From Oscillospiraceae bacterium (GTDB lineage: Bacteria; Bacillota; Clostridia; Oscillospirales; Ruminococcaceae): 64,000 nucleotides of DNA. The translations under genes were made by a program, and so were the position numbers. The DNA lies in assembly GCA_016291435.1 (NCBI GenBank), contig JAEEXH010000005.1, forward strand, positions 1 through 64,000. The letters run 5' to 3'. Below the pieces are notes generated by a model that saw nothing but the letters and a program-made list of their open reading frames with translations, was not told the DNA's origin and did no database searches. Below are positions 16,042 through 24,618 of this stretch, piece after piece. The stretch's first letter is position 1; the number at the start of each line of letters is the position of its first letter.

Positions 16042-17307
16042 TTGAAGGATGTATTTGATTTTGACCCGCGGCTGCTGAAGGCTGCTGCGGAAGCAGAAGC
16101 GGCAGCGGCGGCGCAGTTCCGTGAGATCGACATGATCTCGCAGCACGGCTCCGCAAAGGTGCTCGCTGCATTTCAGGCGGAGCATGTCTCTGCGGCATGC
16201 TTTGCAGGCGCAAACGGCTACGGCTATGACGATGTCGGGCGCGATAAGCTCGACAAGGTCTGGGCGCGTGTGTTTCACACAGAGGATGCCCTCGTGCGGC
16301 ATCAGTTTGTGTCCGGCACACATGCACTCTCGACGGCGCTCTTCGGCGTTCTGCGCACAGGCGACAAGATCGTAAGCGTCACCGGTGCGCCGTATGACAC
16401 GCTGGAGGAGGTCATCGGCATCCGCGGGAAGGGCAACGGCTCCCTCGCCGATTACGGCATCACCTACGGGCAGGTCGATCTGAATGCAGACGGCAGACCC
16501 GATCTTCCGGCGATTGCGGCGGGTGTCTCCGGCGCAAAGGTCGTCTATCTCCAGCGTTCACGCGGCTACTCGCTGCGCCCGGCGCTCTCTGTCGCAGACA
16601 TTGCGGAGATCGTCAAGACCGTCCGCGGCGTCAACCCGGATGCTGTCATCATGGTCGATAACTGCTACGGCGAATTTGTCGATTACGATGAGCCGACCGA
16701 TGCGGGCGCAGATCTCATCATCGGCTCGCTGATCAAGAATCCCGGCGGCGGCATCGCACAGACCGGCGGCTATATTGCCGGAAAGGCGGCGCTTGTCGAG
16801 CAGTGTGCCTACCGTCTCACATGCGTCGGCATGGGCAAGGAGGTCGGCTGCTCGCTGAATATGTGCCGTGAAATGTATCTCGGTCTTTTCTTTGCACCGG
16901 AAGTCGTTGCAAATGCACGCAAAACCGGCGTATTTGCAGCATCGCTGCTCGGCTCGCTCGGGTTTGAGTGTCTCCCGAAGGCGAGCGAAAAGGCAGGCGA
17001 CATCATTACCGTGCTGAAGCTCCGCTCGCCCGGCGCGATGGAAGCCTTCTGCGGCGGCATTCAGGCGGGCTCCCCGGTCGATTCCTATGTCACTCCGGAA
17101 GCATGGGATATGCCCGGATACGAAAGCAAGGTCATCATGGCAGCCGGAACCTTCACCGGCGGCGCCTCGATCGAGCTCTCTGCCGACGGCCCGATGCGTG
17201 AGCCCTATGCAGTTTACTTGCAGGGCGGTCTCACCTACGGCAGCGGCAAGCTCGGCATTCTCACAGCGGCACAGCATATGCTTGACCGCGGTCTGCTCAG
17301 TTTCTGA
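16042..17307 (+). CDS. PLP-dependent methionine gamma-lyase-like protein (Met_gamma_lyase family)
   Basis: 421-residue PLP enzyme of the family often labelled aluminium-resistance protein or methionine gamma-lyase family protein in Firmicutes. Landmarks are FVSGTHALSTALFG (cofactor phosphate loop), MVDNCYGEFV (Asp over the pyridine ring) and the lysine K232 in SLIKNPGGGIAQTGGYIAG. The TTG start at 16042, two bases after the previous stop, keeps the family N-terminus; GAGGAAG lies upstream. It probably acts on a sulfur amino acid (family inference); metal resistance should not be assumed. Confidence 0.85.
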   Translation: MKDVFDFDPRLLKAAAEAEAAAAAQFREIDMISQHGSAKVLAAFQAEHVSAACFAGANGYGYDDVGRDKLDKVWARVFHTEDALVRHQFVSGTHALSTALFGVLRTGDKIVSVTGAPYDTLEEVIGIRGKGNGSLADYGITYGQVDLNADGRPDLPAIAAGVSGAKVVYLQRSRGYSLRPALSVADIAEIVKTVRGVNPDAVIMVDNCYGEFVDYDEPTDAGADLIIGSLIKNPGGGIAQTGGYIAGKAALVEQCAYRLTCVGMGKEVGCSLNMCREMYLGLFFAPEVVANARKTGVFAASLLGSLGFECLPKASEKAGDIITVLKLRSPGAMEAFCGGIQAGSPVDSYVTPEAWDMPGYESKVIMAAGTFTGGASIELSADGPMREPYAVYLQGGLTYGSGKLGILTAAQHMLDRGLLSF

Positions 17308-17332
17308 AATCATTTGAAAGGAAGTCAAAATC

Positions 17333-18142
17333 ATGGCAGATAAGAACGATACCCAGCAGATCTCCGCTTCTGAGGTCAATGACTACTACGAGGATGAACT
17401 CGCACGCGACAAGGAACCCAACAATCCCTTTGAAGTGAGCGAGCACAAGAGCGAGAAGCGTGAAAAGCACGAAAAGCATTCCGATGAAGAGGGCGGCAGA
17501 TTCAGCGCTCTGAAAAAGTGGATCCTGATGATCATTATCATTGCGGCGATTGTCGTCATCCTCTTCCTGCTGGTCACGATCTTCCGCCGCCGTAATGACG
17601 GCGCACGCTATGCAAGGAAGCTGGCAGAGGGTCTCGGCGGACAGCTCACGACAGCACAGAGCGGCGCAGAGATTCAGCTCAAGAATGAATCTGCCTACGC
17701 CTCGATCAATCAGGTCTACCCGGAGCATGCTGCAATGGCAGAGAGCAAGAAGACCTGCAAGGTCCTCGGCGTCAAGCTGCCGCAGTGGGCGATCATCTGC
17801 CACACAGAGGGCGATATTCTGAATACAGTCACATACTATGACTACACGCGCCTTGAGAGCAATCCCTTCGGCGCAGAGAAGAAGTCGTATATCGACCCCA
17901 ATGAGTTTACCGGACCGCTCTCCTCTGAGCAGATCTCCGAAAAGCTCAATATGGAGCCGTACAGCGTCACATACCAGAAGGACGGCTCTGTCCAGCGCAC
18001 CTATCGCTACTGCTACAAGGACGGCGAAACCGGCGGTCTGGTCTCCTATATCATCACGGCAGATTTCGACATGGCAGGCGCACTCCGCGGCATGTCCGAT
18101 GCACGCCCGAACTATGTCGCGACCCTTCTGAGCGATCAGTAA
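17333..18142 (+). CDS. Hypothetical single-pass membrane protein
   Basis: 269 residues. A charged cytoplasmic head (about 1-60, Lys/Glu/His-rich) precedes one membrane helix (about 61-86, ending in RRR); the outer domain of ~180 residues has no recognised fold. The Lys/Arg around the helix suggests a cytoplasmic N-terminus. GAAAGGAAG lies before the ATG. It closes the operon that begins with the M42 peptidases; no terminator is seen after it. The pseudokinase gene follows with its own promoter. Confidence 0.7.
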   Translation: MADKNDTQQISASEVNDYYEDELARDKEPNNPFEVSEHKSEKREKHEKHSDEEGGRFSALKKWILMIIIIAAIVVILFLLVTIFRRRNDGARYARKLAEGLGGQLTTAQSGAEIQLKNESAYASINQVYPEHAAMAESKKTCKVLGVKLPQWAIICHTEGDILNTVTYYDYTRLESNPFGAEKKSYIDPNEFTGPLSSEQISEKLNMEPYSVTYQKDGSVQRTYRYCYKDGETGGLVSYIITADFDMAGALRGMSDARPNYVATLLSDQ

Positions 18143-18226
18143 CAGCAGGGTGAATGCTCTGGTGCCGCAAAGAATTACAGAATAGCTACAATTTGAAAGC
18201 AAAACGGAGTTTTCCGCGCAAAATCA

Positions 18227-18255
18227 TTGACAACGCATGTATTTCCTGATAAAAT
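18227..18255 (+). promoter_or_regulatory. Promoter of the pseudokinase gene
   Basis: TTGACA at 18227-18232, 17-base spacer, TAAAAT at 18250-18255. It leaves a leader of about 115 bases. Confidence 0.8.
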
Positions 18256-18261
18256 AAATAC

Positions 18262-18375
18262 AGTACAATGATTGCTTTTATCACCGCCTCCTAGCCTGCT
18301 GTGATCGGAGGCGCGTATTTCTGCGTATAGAACTATTACAGCTCTGACGGATAACGCAGACGGAAGGAGGAGCCA
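18262..18375 (+). promoter_or_regulatory. Structured 5' leader of the pseudokinase gene
   Basis: Two hairpins can form: CGCCTCC (18285-18291) with GGAGGCG (18307-18313), and CTGCGT (about 18321-18326) with ACGCAG (about 18355-18360). CCTCCT at 18288-18293 is also fully complementary to the ribosome site AGGAGG at 18365-18370, so two exclusive pairings are possible. Regulation is inference. Confidence 0.4.
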
Positions 18376-20484
18376 ATGCGTGAACTGAATCTGTGCTACG
18401 GCTGCATGGAACCGCTCGAAGACGGCGTGACAGTCTGCCCGCACTGCAAATATGATCAGAAAACGCCCTGTCTCGCAAACTATCTGAAACCGGGCACTGT
18501 GCTGCATGAGCGCTATCTCATCGGCAAGGCGCTCGAATCGAACGGTGAAGGCGTCACCTATATCGCCTATGATATCAATACCGACTGCAAGGTGCTTGTG
18601 CGCGAATATCTGCCCGAGCAGCTTTGCAGCAGAGTCCCGGAGAGCACCCTTGTGAATGTCGCCTACGATCATCTCGCGCAGTATAAGGCGCTGATGGCAG
18701 AGTATACCGAGCTCAACAAGGCGCTCGCAAGGCTCCGCAGCCTCAGCCACCTGAATCCTGCGCTGGATCTCGTATCCGAGAACAACACCACCTATGCGAT
18801 CTACGAGTATCTTGAGGGCAGAACCCTGCTCCAGTATCTGAAGGAGAACGCAGGCGAGCTGAGCTGGAATACCGTCAAGCGGATCTTCCCGCCGCTCTTT
18901 ACCTCGCTGAGCCTTCTGCACAACGCCGGTGTTCTGCACCGCGGCCTCAGCCCGGAGACGATTTTCGTGACGGAAAAGGGAGAGCTCAAGCTGACAAGAT
19001 TCTGCATCTCGGCAGTGCGAACCAATGACACCGAGCTCGATGCACAGCTCTTTGACGGCTATGCAGCTCCTGAGCAGTATTTCGCAGACCGGCAGCAGGG
19101 CACATGGACCGATGTTTACGGCATCTGCGCAGTGCTCTACCGCATCCTCACAGGATGCCGTGCAAGCGATGCGATCTCGCGGCAGGATTACGAAAATCTC
19201 ACGCCGCCCGCCGAGGTCAACCCGCATATCCCGGAGAAGGTCTCCGATGCGATCATGAAGGGCATGGCGCTCGACTGGAATCAGCGAGTCCACACGATCA
19301 CAGACCTCGTGACACTGCTCTTTGAGGAGTCCGCCGAGGAGACGCAGCCTGCAAAGCCTGCCGATCCGCCGCGCCGCGAGGAAGCAACCACCGTATTTAC
19401 GGCGCCGCAGCCCGAACCGCAGAAGCCTGTGCAGCAGAAGCAGAGCAATGTGCAGCCCGTGCGGAAAACCTCCGCAGCCGGCAGCCGCGCAAGGACACAG
19501 GCAGCAGAACCTTCTGTCATGGAACGGCTCCGCGGTCCGCTGCTGATCGCATTTCTCCTGCTCGCCATCGTCGTGCTCGTGATATTCGCCTTCTCCAAAA
19601 TCTTTAATACAAGGAAGCCCGATCCGCTTTCAAGCGGCGCGGAGTGGTCCTCCGAGGAAGACAATGTCGTTCCCGCACAAAATACAACCACCTCCACTGT
19701 GCATTACAACAGCATCATGCCAAATCTGGTCGGTATGAACTTCCCGATCAAGCAGCAGGAAATGGCAGGCTGGCTTGAGCTCGATCCTGAGTATATCTAC
19801 GATGAGAACATCAAGAAGGATCAGATCATCTGGCAGGAGCTCCCCGAGGGCGCTGAATTCCTGAGCGGCAGCACCGTCAAGGTGCGCGTCAGCCGCGGCA
19901 GCTCCAAGATTGAGATTCCGTCCTTCAGCGGCTACACGCTGGAGACCTATCTCGCGGAGCTCGAAGAGCTCGGGTTCGTCCCCGCACATGAAGTCGTTGT
20001 GACAACAGCGCCGCGCAACACATGGCGCCGTCAGCAGACTACCGAGACGACAACCACGACCGCTGTTTCCACCTATACTGCGCAGAACGGCTCCCCGCAG
20101 TCCGTCATCTACCAGGGAACGGTCAACTGGAATTTCGCAAACGGCAATGTCTGCTCTGTCTCGCCCGATCCCGGCACGAAGATTGATGTGCTGAAGGGCT
20201 ACGAAATCGTCATTTATTACGCGAACAACCCGACGCAGACCTCTGCACGCTGGACCACAACAAGCACTTCCGGCACGACCGGCTCGACAACAACCACCGC
20301 AAAGGCGGCGACAACGACCTCCGCCGCTGCAACAACAAAGGATGAGCCGGCTTCCACATCTGCACCTGATGTCACTACCGCGGCACCGCCGCCGGCTTCC
20401 ACAGAGCCGCCTCCCGTATCCACGGAGGCACCGCCTCCCCCGCCGCCTGTCACTACGGCAGCCCCCGATCCGGCAGCGGAGTGA
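18376..20484 (+). CDS. Zinc-ribbon Ser/Thr pseudokinase with PASTA domains
   Basis: 702 residues: a zinc ribbon (C7, C10, C21, C24), a kinase-like domain (~38-320), a disordered linker, a membrane helix (~388-412), two PASTA-like repeats (~446-620) and a Thr/Pro-rich tail. The shape is that of PknB/PrkC kinases, which sense muropeptides outside and phosphorylate inside. Every canonical catalytic site is changed: the VAIK lysine is R76, HRD-x-K-x-x-x-N reads HRGLSPET (188-195), and DFG reads RFC (208-210). APEQ and the TDVYGICAVLY helix are kept, so the fold should stand without ordinary phosphotransfer. Likely a scaffold or allosteric cell-wall sensor. Confidence 0.88.
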   Translation: MRELNLCYGCMEPLEDGVTVCPHCKYDQKTPCLANYLKPGTVLHERYLIGKALESNGEGVTYIAYDINTDCKVLVREYLPEQLCSRVPESTLVNVAYDHLAQYKALMAEYTELNKALARLRSLSHLNPALDLVSENNTTYAIYEYLEGRTLLQYLKENAGELSWNTVKRIFPPLFTSLSLLHNAGVLHRGLSPETIFVTEKGELKLTRFCISAVRTNDTELDAQLFDGYAAPEQYFADRQQGTWTDVYGICAVLYRILTGCRASDAISRQDYENLTPPAEVNPHIPEKVSDAIMKGMALDWNQRVHTITDLVTLLFEESAEETQPAKPADPPRREEATTVFTAPQPEPQKPVQQKQSNVQPVRKTSAAGSRARTQAAEPSVMERLRGPLLIAFLLLAIVVLVIFAFSKIFNTRKPDPLSSGAEWSSEEDNVVPAQNTTTSTVHYNSIMPNLVGMNFPIKQQEMAGWLELDPEYIYDENIKKDQIIWQELPEGAEFLSGSTVKVRVSRGSSKIEIPSFSGYTLETYLAELEELGFVPAHEVVVTTAPRNTWRRQQTTETTTTTAVSTYTAQNGSPQSVIYQGTVNWNFANGNVCSVSPDPGTKIDVLKGYEIVIYYANNPTQTSARWTTTSTSGTTGSTTTTAKAATTTSAAATTKDEPASTSAPDVTTAAPPPASTEPPPVSTEAPPPPPPVTTAAPDPAAE

Positions 20485-20498
20485 TCCGATAACAGAAA

Positions 20499-20540
20499 AA
20501 GCCCCTGATACCGCACAAACGGAATCAGGGGCTTCGCTTA
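20499..20540. terminator. Bidirectional terminator
   Basis: An 11-bp stem AAGCCCCTGAT (20499-20509) with ATCAGGGGCTT (20524-20534), A run on the left and T-containing tail on the right, between convergent genes. Confidence 0.88.
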
Positions 20541-20550
20541 TTTACACCGG

Positions 20551-21642
20551 TCAGCCGGGGATCTGCTGCGTGATGCAGTGGATATTGCCGCCGCCCAGCA
20601 GAATCGAACGCGCCGGAATCGGCACGACCTCTCTCCCGCGGATGCAGCCGCGAAGAATCTCAATCGCACGCGCATCGTCCGCTGCGTATTCCCCGCCGAA
20701 CTGCGGCACCAGCGCGCAGTCGTTGCCGAAATAGAAGTTCACATAGGATGCGGCAAGCCGCTCGCCCGGCTCACGGGTGTCCTCACCCGCCGCAAAGGTG
20801 TAGCCTGCGCACTCCGCTTCCGTCACGCAAACGGGCTTGTGCGGCACCGGCAGCTTTGTCACGGTGAAATGCCGCCCCTTTGCGTCCGTCTCGCGCATCA
20901 GTACATCATATGCTTCATGCGACATCGCATACTGCGGGTCATTCTCATCGTCACACCATGCGAGCACGATCTCGCCGGGCGCCAGAAACGCCGCCATGTT
21001 GTCGATGTGCTCGTTGGTCTCATCGTTGTAGATCCCGTGCGGCAGCCAGATAACCTTATCTGCACCGAGATATTTGCAGAGCGTATCGGCGATCTCATCC
21101 TTCGTCATCTGCGGATTGCGCCCCGGGGACAGCAGACAGGCTTCTGTCACAAGCAGCGTGCCCTCGCCGTCGGTGTGAATCGCACCGCCCTCCAGCACAA
21201 AAGGTCTCGCGTCGATACACGGCACGCCGAGCGCCGCGCAGAATCTGTCTGCGGCTGCATCGTCATTCTCATAGTCTGTATAGAGCCCGTCGAAATCGCC
21301 GCCCCAGGCATTGAACTGCCACGAAATCCCCCGCAGCTCCCCTGCCGCATTCCGCACAAAGGTCGGCATCACATCGCGTGCCCAGGCGTCATCGGTGTCG
21401 ATGCGGACAAGCTGCACCGATGCAGGCAGCATTTCCCGTGCGATCGGCTCTGTGCGTGCGCTCACAAGCATATACATCTCCTCGCACTGTGCAAGCCGCG
21501 AGGCGATCTGTGCAAATGCGTGCTGCGCTTTGAGCGGGTCATTGCCCCAGGAGCCCGGACGCTCCGGGAAGATCATCACGGTGCCGCGGTGACGGCTGAA
21601 TTCCGCGGGCATCGTAAAGCTGTTTTCATTGAGATTCGGCAT
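20551..21642 (-). CDS. aguA: Agmatine deiminase
   Basis: 363-residue member of the peptidyl-arginine-deiminase-like family that turns agmatine into N-carbamoylputrescine and ammonia, the first step from arginine-derived agmatine to putrescine. Visible are WARDVMPTFV, EGGAIHTDGEGT, HGIYNDETNEHIDN (His and Asp of the active site) and the nucleophile-bearing end GGGNIHCITQQ. The start at 21642 has GGAGGG six bases upstream. The partner N-carbamoylputrescine amidase is not in the window, but putrescine-using carboxynorspermidine genes lie 4-7 kb away on the same strand. Confidence 0.93.
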   Translation of the reverse strand: MPNLNENSFTMPAEFSRHRGTVMIFPERPGSWGNDPLKAQHAFAQIASRLAQCEEMYMLVSARTEPIAREMLPASVQLVRIDTDDAWARDVMPTFVRNAAGELRGISWQFNAWGGDFDGLYTDYENDDAAADRFCAALGVPCIDARPFVLEGGAIHTDGEGTLLVTEACLLSPGRNPQMTKDEIADTLCKYLGADKVIWLPHGIYNDETNEHIDNMAAFLAPGEIVLAWCDDENDPQYAMSHEAYDVLMRETDAKGRHFTVTKLPVPHKPVCVTEAECAGYTFAAGEDTREPGERLAASYVNFYFGNDCALVPQFGGEYAADDARAIEILRGCIRGREVVPIPARSILLGGGNIHCITQQIPG

Positions 21643-21662
21643 AAGCATCCCTCCTGAGATAT

Positions 21663-21691
21663 ACTTTATCATATTCAAAGAGAAATGTCAA
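21663..21691 (-). promoter_or_regulatory. Promoter of aguA
   Basis: Minus strand TTGACA (21686-21691), 17-base spacer, TAAAGT (21663-21668). It lies inside the tail of the upstream gene's terminator. Confidence 0.8.
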
Positions 21692-21695
21692 GCAA

Positions 21696-21725
21696 AAGGC
21701 GGGCGCCGCGCACGGTACCCGCCTT
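21696..21725 (-). terminator. Terminator after the membrane-protein gene
   Basis: Minus strand AAGGCGGG (21718-21725) pairs with CCCGCCTT (21696-21703), followed by TTTGCTT. Confidence 0.75.
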
Positions 21726-21729
21726 CTCC

Positions 21730-22299
21730 TTATGTGAGAGATGCTTTGAGCAGCTTCTGCTCGATCCGCAGTGATGCCTCAAGAAAATACGCGTCCTCCG
21801 CCGCATTCAGCTTGCTTTCGTCAAGCGACGCAGCCTTCGTCGCAAAATCATTGTATTTCTGCATATATTCGAGATACTCATTCATCATCGGGAGCGGATC
21901 GTCCGCTGTGCTGTAACGCTGCATGAACGCGATATAGCTGTCGATGAACGCCTCATAGCTGTCTACCCATGCTTTGAAATCGGGGTCGATCACAGCGGGT
22001 GCCTGCGTTGTCTCAGCAGCGGTTGAGGCAGTCGCGGTGCGCGATGTTGTGCTGTTCGATGTCGTTGTTCTGACTGTGGTGGAGCGTTTTGTCGCGGAAG
22101 TTGCCGCGGTCTGTTCTGTTGTGACCGGCTGCTCCTCGGTGACAGAATCGGCCGGCTTCTCCGGTACCTGCTCCCGGCTGCCGCCGCAGCTTCGGAACAC
22201 CGCCGAGATCAGTGACAGTGCCAGAATGACCAGCACCGCGATCAGACAGCCGCGCTTTTTCTTCGGTTTCTGCTGCATTTCTCCATAGATCGGATCCAT
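21730..22299 (-). CDS. Membrane-anchored protein with Thr-rich linker (DUF6591-like)
   Basis: 189 residues: a short basic head (KPKKKR), a hydrophobic segment (~18-36), a Ser/Thr-rich low-complexity stretch (~45-100) and a C-terminal acidic/aromatic domain with two copies of a YEAF/YxxF(M) pattern (DSYEAFIDSYIAFMQRY). That domain resembles small DUF6591 proteins from Clostridia (recalled, not searched). GGAGGGTGAAAC precedes the ATG. It follows the MerR gene by 45 bases, probably on one transcript, so it may be a MerR-controlled surface protein. Function unknown. Confidence 0.7.
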   Translation of the reverse strand: MDPIYGEMQQKPKKKRGCLIAVLVILALSLISAVFRSCGGSREQVPEKPADSVTEEQPVTTEQTAATSATKRSTTVRTTTSNSTTSRTATASTAAETTQAPAVIDPDFKAWVDSYEAFIDSYIAFMQRYSTADDPLPMMNEYLEYMQKYNDFATKAASLDESKLNAAEDAYFLEASLRIEQKLLKASLT

Positions 22300-22344
22300 G
22301 TTTCACCCTCCGTGTCCGTTGTGACAGGCGGGTATCTGCGCCTG

Positions 22345-23115
22345 TCAGGTCTCCGCGGAATCCTCAGATTCCGCCTGCCGTGCGCACCATGCAGCGAGTG
22401 CCTCAGAAAAATAGACTGCCGCGCCTTCGCCGTAATCGAGGTCCAGCGACGCCGCCATCGCACCGTCTGACGCATATGCACGCACAAGAATGTGAAACAG
22501 GACAGGCGGTAATTTGCCGAAGACCTCCGTGCAGACGGCGTAGAAGCCGTCGATCTGCGCAAGCACCGCATCCGAATCGGGCGGCTCCGTCCCGCGCAGC
22601 GCACAGACTGCGGCGAGATGCACCTTGATCTGCGGGATCTTCTTCGGATGTATCTGCGGGAGCATCTCCTTCACCTTCTGCATAAGACGGGGCATGTTCC
22701 ATCTGCGCTCCATGATCTCCGGTTTCTCCGCTTCAGTCTCCCCGTCGTGCAGAAACTCGTCCGGCATGATGACACCTGTGAGCTGCACCATCTGCGCGAT
22801 GCCCGCTAGCTGCTCCGCATGGCGGATCTTCGCCTGCTGCACCTCATACTGCCCGGCGATCAGACGTTCTGCACTGAAATCGGGGTCATCGAGCGCCGCA
22901 CGGATCTCATCGACCGTGAAATCAAAATGCCGCAGCAGCAGGATATTCCGGATCCGCGCAATGTCCTCCGGGGAATACATCCGATAGCCCGCTTCTGTTC
23001 TGCGCGGCCGGATCAGCTTCTTTCGCTCGTAATACCGCAGTGCGGATTCCCGCACGCCGACCAGCTCTGCCGCCGCCTTGATCGTGATCTCCTCTGCCGG
23101 ATCCTTCTTATCCAT
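22345..23115 (-). CDS. MerR-family transcriptional regulator
   Basis: 256 residues. An N-terminal MerR winged helix is clear (IKAAAELVGVRESALRYYERKKLIRPRRTEAGYRMYSPEDIARI), followed by the dimerisation coiled coil and an unassigned effector domain of ~150 residues, longer than in metal-sensing MerR proteins and so more like drug or organic-ligand sensors. AAAGGAGCGCGGC precedes the ATG. Its own promoter has a 19-base spacer, the hallmark of MerR-type control, so it is probably autoregulated. Confidence 0.9.
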   Translation of the reverse strand: MDKKDPAEEITIKAAAELVGVRESALRYYERKKLIRPRRTEAGYRMYSPEDIARIRNILLLRHFDFTVDEIRAALDDPDFSAERLIAGQYEVQQAKIRHAEQLAGIAQMVQLTGVIMPDEFLHDGETEAEKPEIMERRWNMPRLMQKVKEMLPQIHPKKIPQIKVHLAAVCALRGTEPPDSDAVLAQIDGFYAVCTEVFGKLPPVLFHILVRAYASDGAMAASLDLDYGEGAAVYFSEALAAWCARQAESEDSAET

Positions 23116-23144
23116 GCCGCGCTCCTTTCACATTCCATGTCTGC

Positions 23145-23175
23145 ATTATAAGGGCTGAACCAAGTTTAAGGTCAA
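23145..23175 (-). promoter_or_regulatory. MerR-type promoter with 19-base spacer
   Basis: Minus strand TTGACC (23170-23175) and TATAAT (23145-23150) are separated by 19 bases. The spacer has partial dyad symmetry (GACC...GGTT). Overlong spacers are what MerR activators twist into working shape. Confidence 0.7.
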
Positions 23176-23239
23176 GGTTTCTTCTGAAAAAACGGCAGAT
23201 TCACCAAATTCCGCCTGATTTCTTTGTATGGTATGACAA

Positions 23240-23277
23240 AGCCCCAAGGAATCCGTCGGGATGACTCGGGGCTTTTG
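23240..23277 (-). terminator. Terminator of the tsa/polyamine operon
   Basis: AAAGCCCC (23240-23247) pairs with GGGGCTTT (23270-23277), 22-base loop; it lies just past the last gene of the operon. The T tract on the minus strand is short. Confidence 0.65.
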
Positions 23278-23279
23278 GC

Positions 23280-23945
23280 TCAGATATAATTCTTCGTGCG
23301 GCGCATGTCTGTCTCCAGATCTGGATAATCCGCACGCAGGTTTTCCAGCAGCTTCGGCACCAGCGATCTGTCTGCCTTCACTGCCTGAAACTCCGCATCT
23401 GTGATGCCGACCAGCTGCAAAAACAGCAGCTCGCCGTAGATGGTCTGTCTGCCTGCAATCTCGGTGTCATTCGCAATCAGCAGCGCCGTGATTTTGCTCT
23501 CGGGGTCGCCGAGGTTGATCGACTGCGGATTCTGCGACGAACCGACATACTGCCCCGGCTCAAACCAGCGCTCGCTCTGGAAGGTGTAGCGCGCAAGATT
23601 TCCCATCATATTCATCGCCCAGACGGTGTCCGCAGGCGCAATGCCCTTCAGCTTGATCGTCATTTCATAGCCCCATTTGCTGTACTGCTTTCCGAGGCTC
23701 TCCTCGTCCGCATAGAGCTCGCTCATGCCGAAGGTCACGACATGGCTGTATCCCTTCGGAGACTGATACGCACTGTATCCGTCGAGATATTCAGGGCCGC
23801 CGAACATCGCGCGCTTGGTAATCACCGTGCCGAAATGCTGCGGCTCCTGATCGCCGTAGACTGCGCGGAATGCATCCTCGATCTCATCCCAGCCGGGTGC
23901 CCATTCCTTGTCCTGTGCCTTTTCTCTGAATTCTTCGAGTGTCAT
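23280..23945 (-). CDS. Suppressor of fused (SUFU) domain protein
   Basis: 221 residues matching the bacterial SUFU-domain pattern: HFGTVITKRAMFGGPEYLDGYSAYQS, then HVVTFGMSELYA, WGYEMTIKLK and the tail LLQLVGIT. In animals the domain sits in a Hedgehog-pathway protein; in bacteria its role is unclear, though such genes often accompany polymorphic-toxin immunity loci (family knowledge). No toxin gene is nearby. Of two close ATGs the one at 23945 has AGGAGG at proper distance. It closes an operon of tRNA-modification and polyamine genes. Confidence 0.8.
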   Translation of the reverse strand: MTLEEFREKAQDKEWAPGWDEIEDAFRAVYGDQEPQHFGTVITKRAMFGGPEYLDGYSAYQSPKGYSHVVTFGMSELYADEESLGKQYSKWGYEMTIKLKGIAPADTVWAMNMMGNLARYTFQSERWFEPGQYVGSSQNPQSINLGDPESKITALLIANDTEIAGRQTIYGELLFLQLVGITDAEFQAVKADRSLVPKLLENLRADYPDLETDMRRTKNYI

Positions 23946-23961
23946 TTTCATTCCTCCTATG

Positions 23962-24618
23962 TTAAGTAAGAATTGCACGCAAAATCGCAAATACGATCAG
24001 ACCGATCACTGCCAGCACCGCCAGCACAATCAGTCCAAGCAGCACAATCGTTGCCTTGACCCACTTCTTTTCCTTGAGCGCCAGCACCATCAGCGAGATC
24101 ACATCTGCCGTGAAAACAAACTGCAAGATTCCGGCAACTATGCACAGCGCCTTATGATGAATGCCCTCTCTGCCCGCTTTCACAAGATACGCGATCGAAT
24201 AGGGCGCCGCGCCTGCCATGATCAGCCAGCCTGCGACTGTGAGCACAGCCGCGAGCATCGGACCGACAAACACCATGATCACGACGGGCGTGAACATCAT
24301 CAGGATTGCAAGCACAATGCAGAGCCCGCCCGCAATGAAGACCGGGATCAGCGCATATTTGATCGCCAGCGCACAGTTCAGCATCTGTTCGCGGGTCGTG
24401 CGCTTCGACAGAATGAGCACCGCAAGCAGGTTGACGATGCCGAGCACAAACGGAATCGCCAGCGGAAAGTTCACGGCAGTTTCACTGTATTCCGCCTCCG
24501 ATGCCGCTGCCGCCGCGTCCTTGTTCAGCCAAAACCAGACAGGCAAAAATGCATACACGCCAATCATGTAAAGCGCTGAGAGCAGATAGAGCGGCGTAAA
24601 CTTCGTTTTCTGTTCCAT
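23962..24618 (-). CDS. Hypothetical multi-pass membrane protein
   Basis: 218 residues with about six hydrophobic helices (starting LYLLSALYMIGVYAFL and ending LLGLIVLAVLAVIGLIVFAIL). No transporter or enzyme motif is seen. The ATG at 24618 has GGAGGACGAATA upstream and overlaps the previous stop by one base (TAATG), so it is coupled to the hypothetical gene before it. Function unknown. Confidence 0.7.
   Translation of the reverse strand: MEQKTKFTPLYLLSALYMIGVYAFLPVWFWLNKDAAAAASEAEYSETAVNFPLAIPFVLGIVNLLAVLILSKRTTREQMLNCALAIKYALIPVFIAGGLCIVLAILMMFTPVVIMVFVGPMLAAVLTVAGWLIMAGAAPYSIAYLVKAGREGIHHKALCIVAGILQFVFTADVISLMVLALKEKKWVKATIVLLGLIVLAVLAVIGLIVFAILRAILT

Noticed and set aside
16042-17307. Aluminium-resistance protein
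   Set aside because: That label is historical; the sequence shows a PLP lyase with a clear lysine and cofactor motifs.
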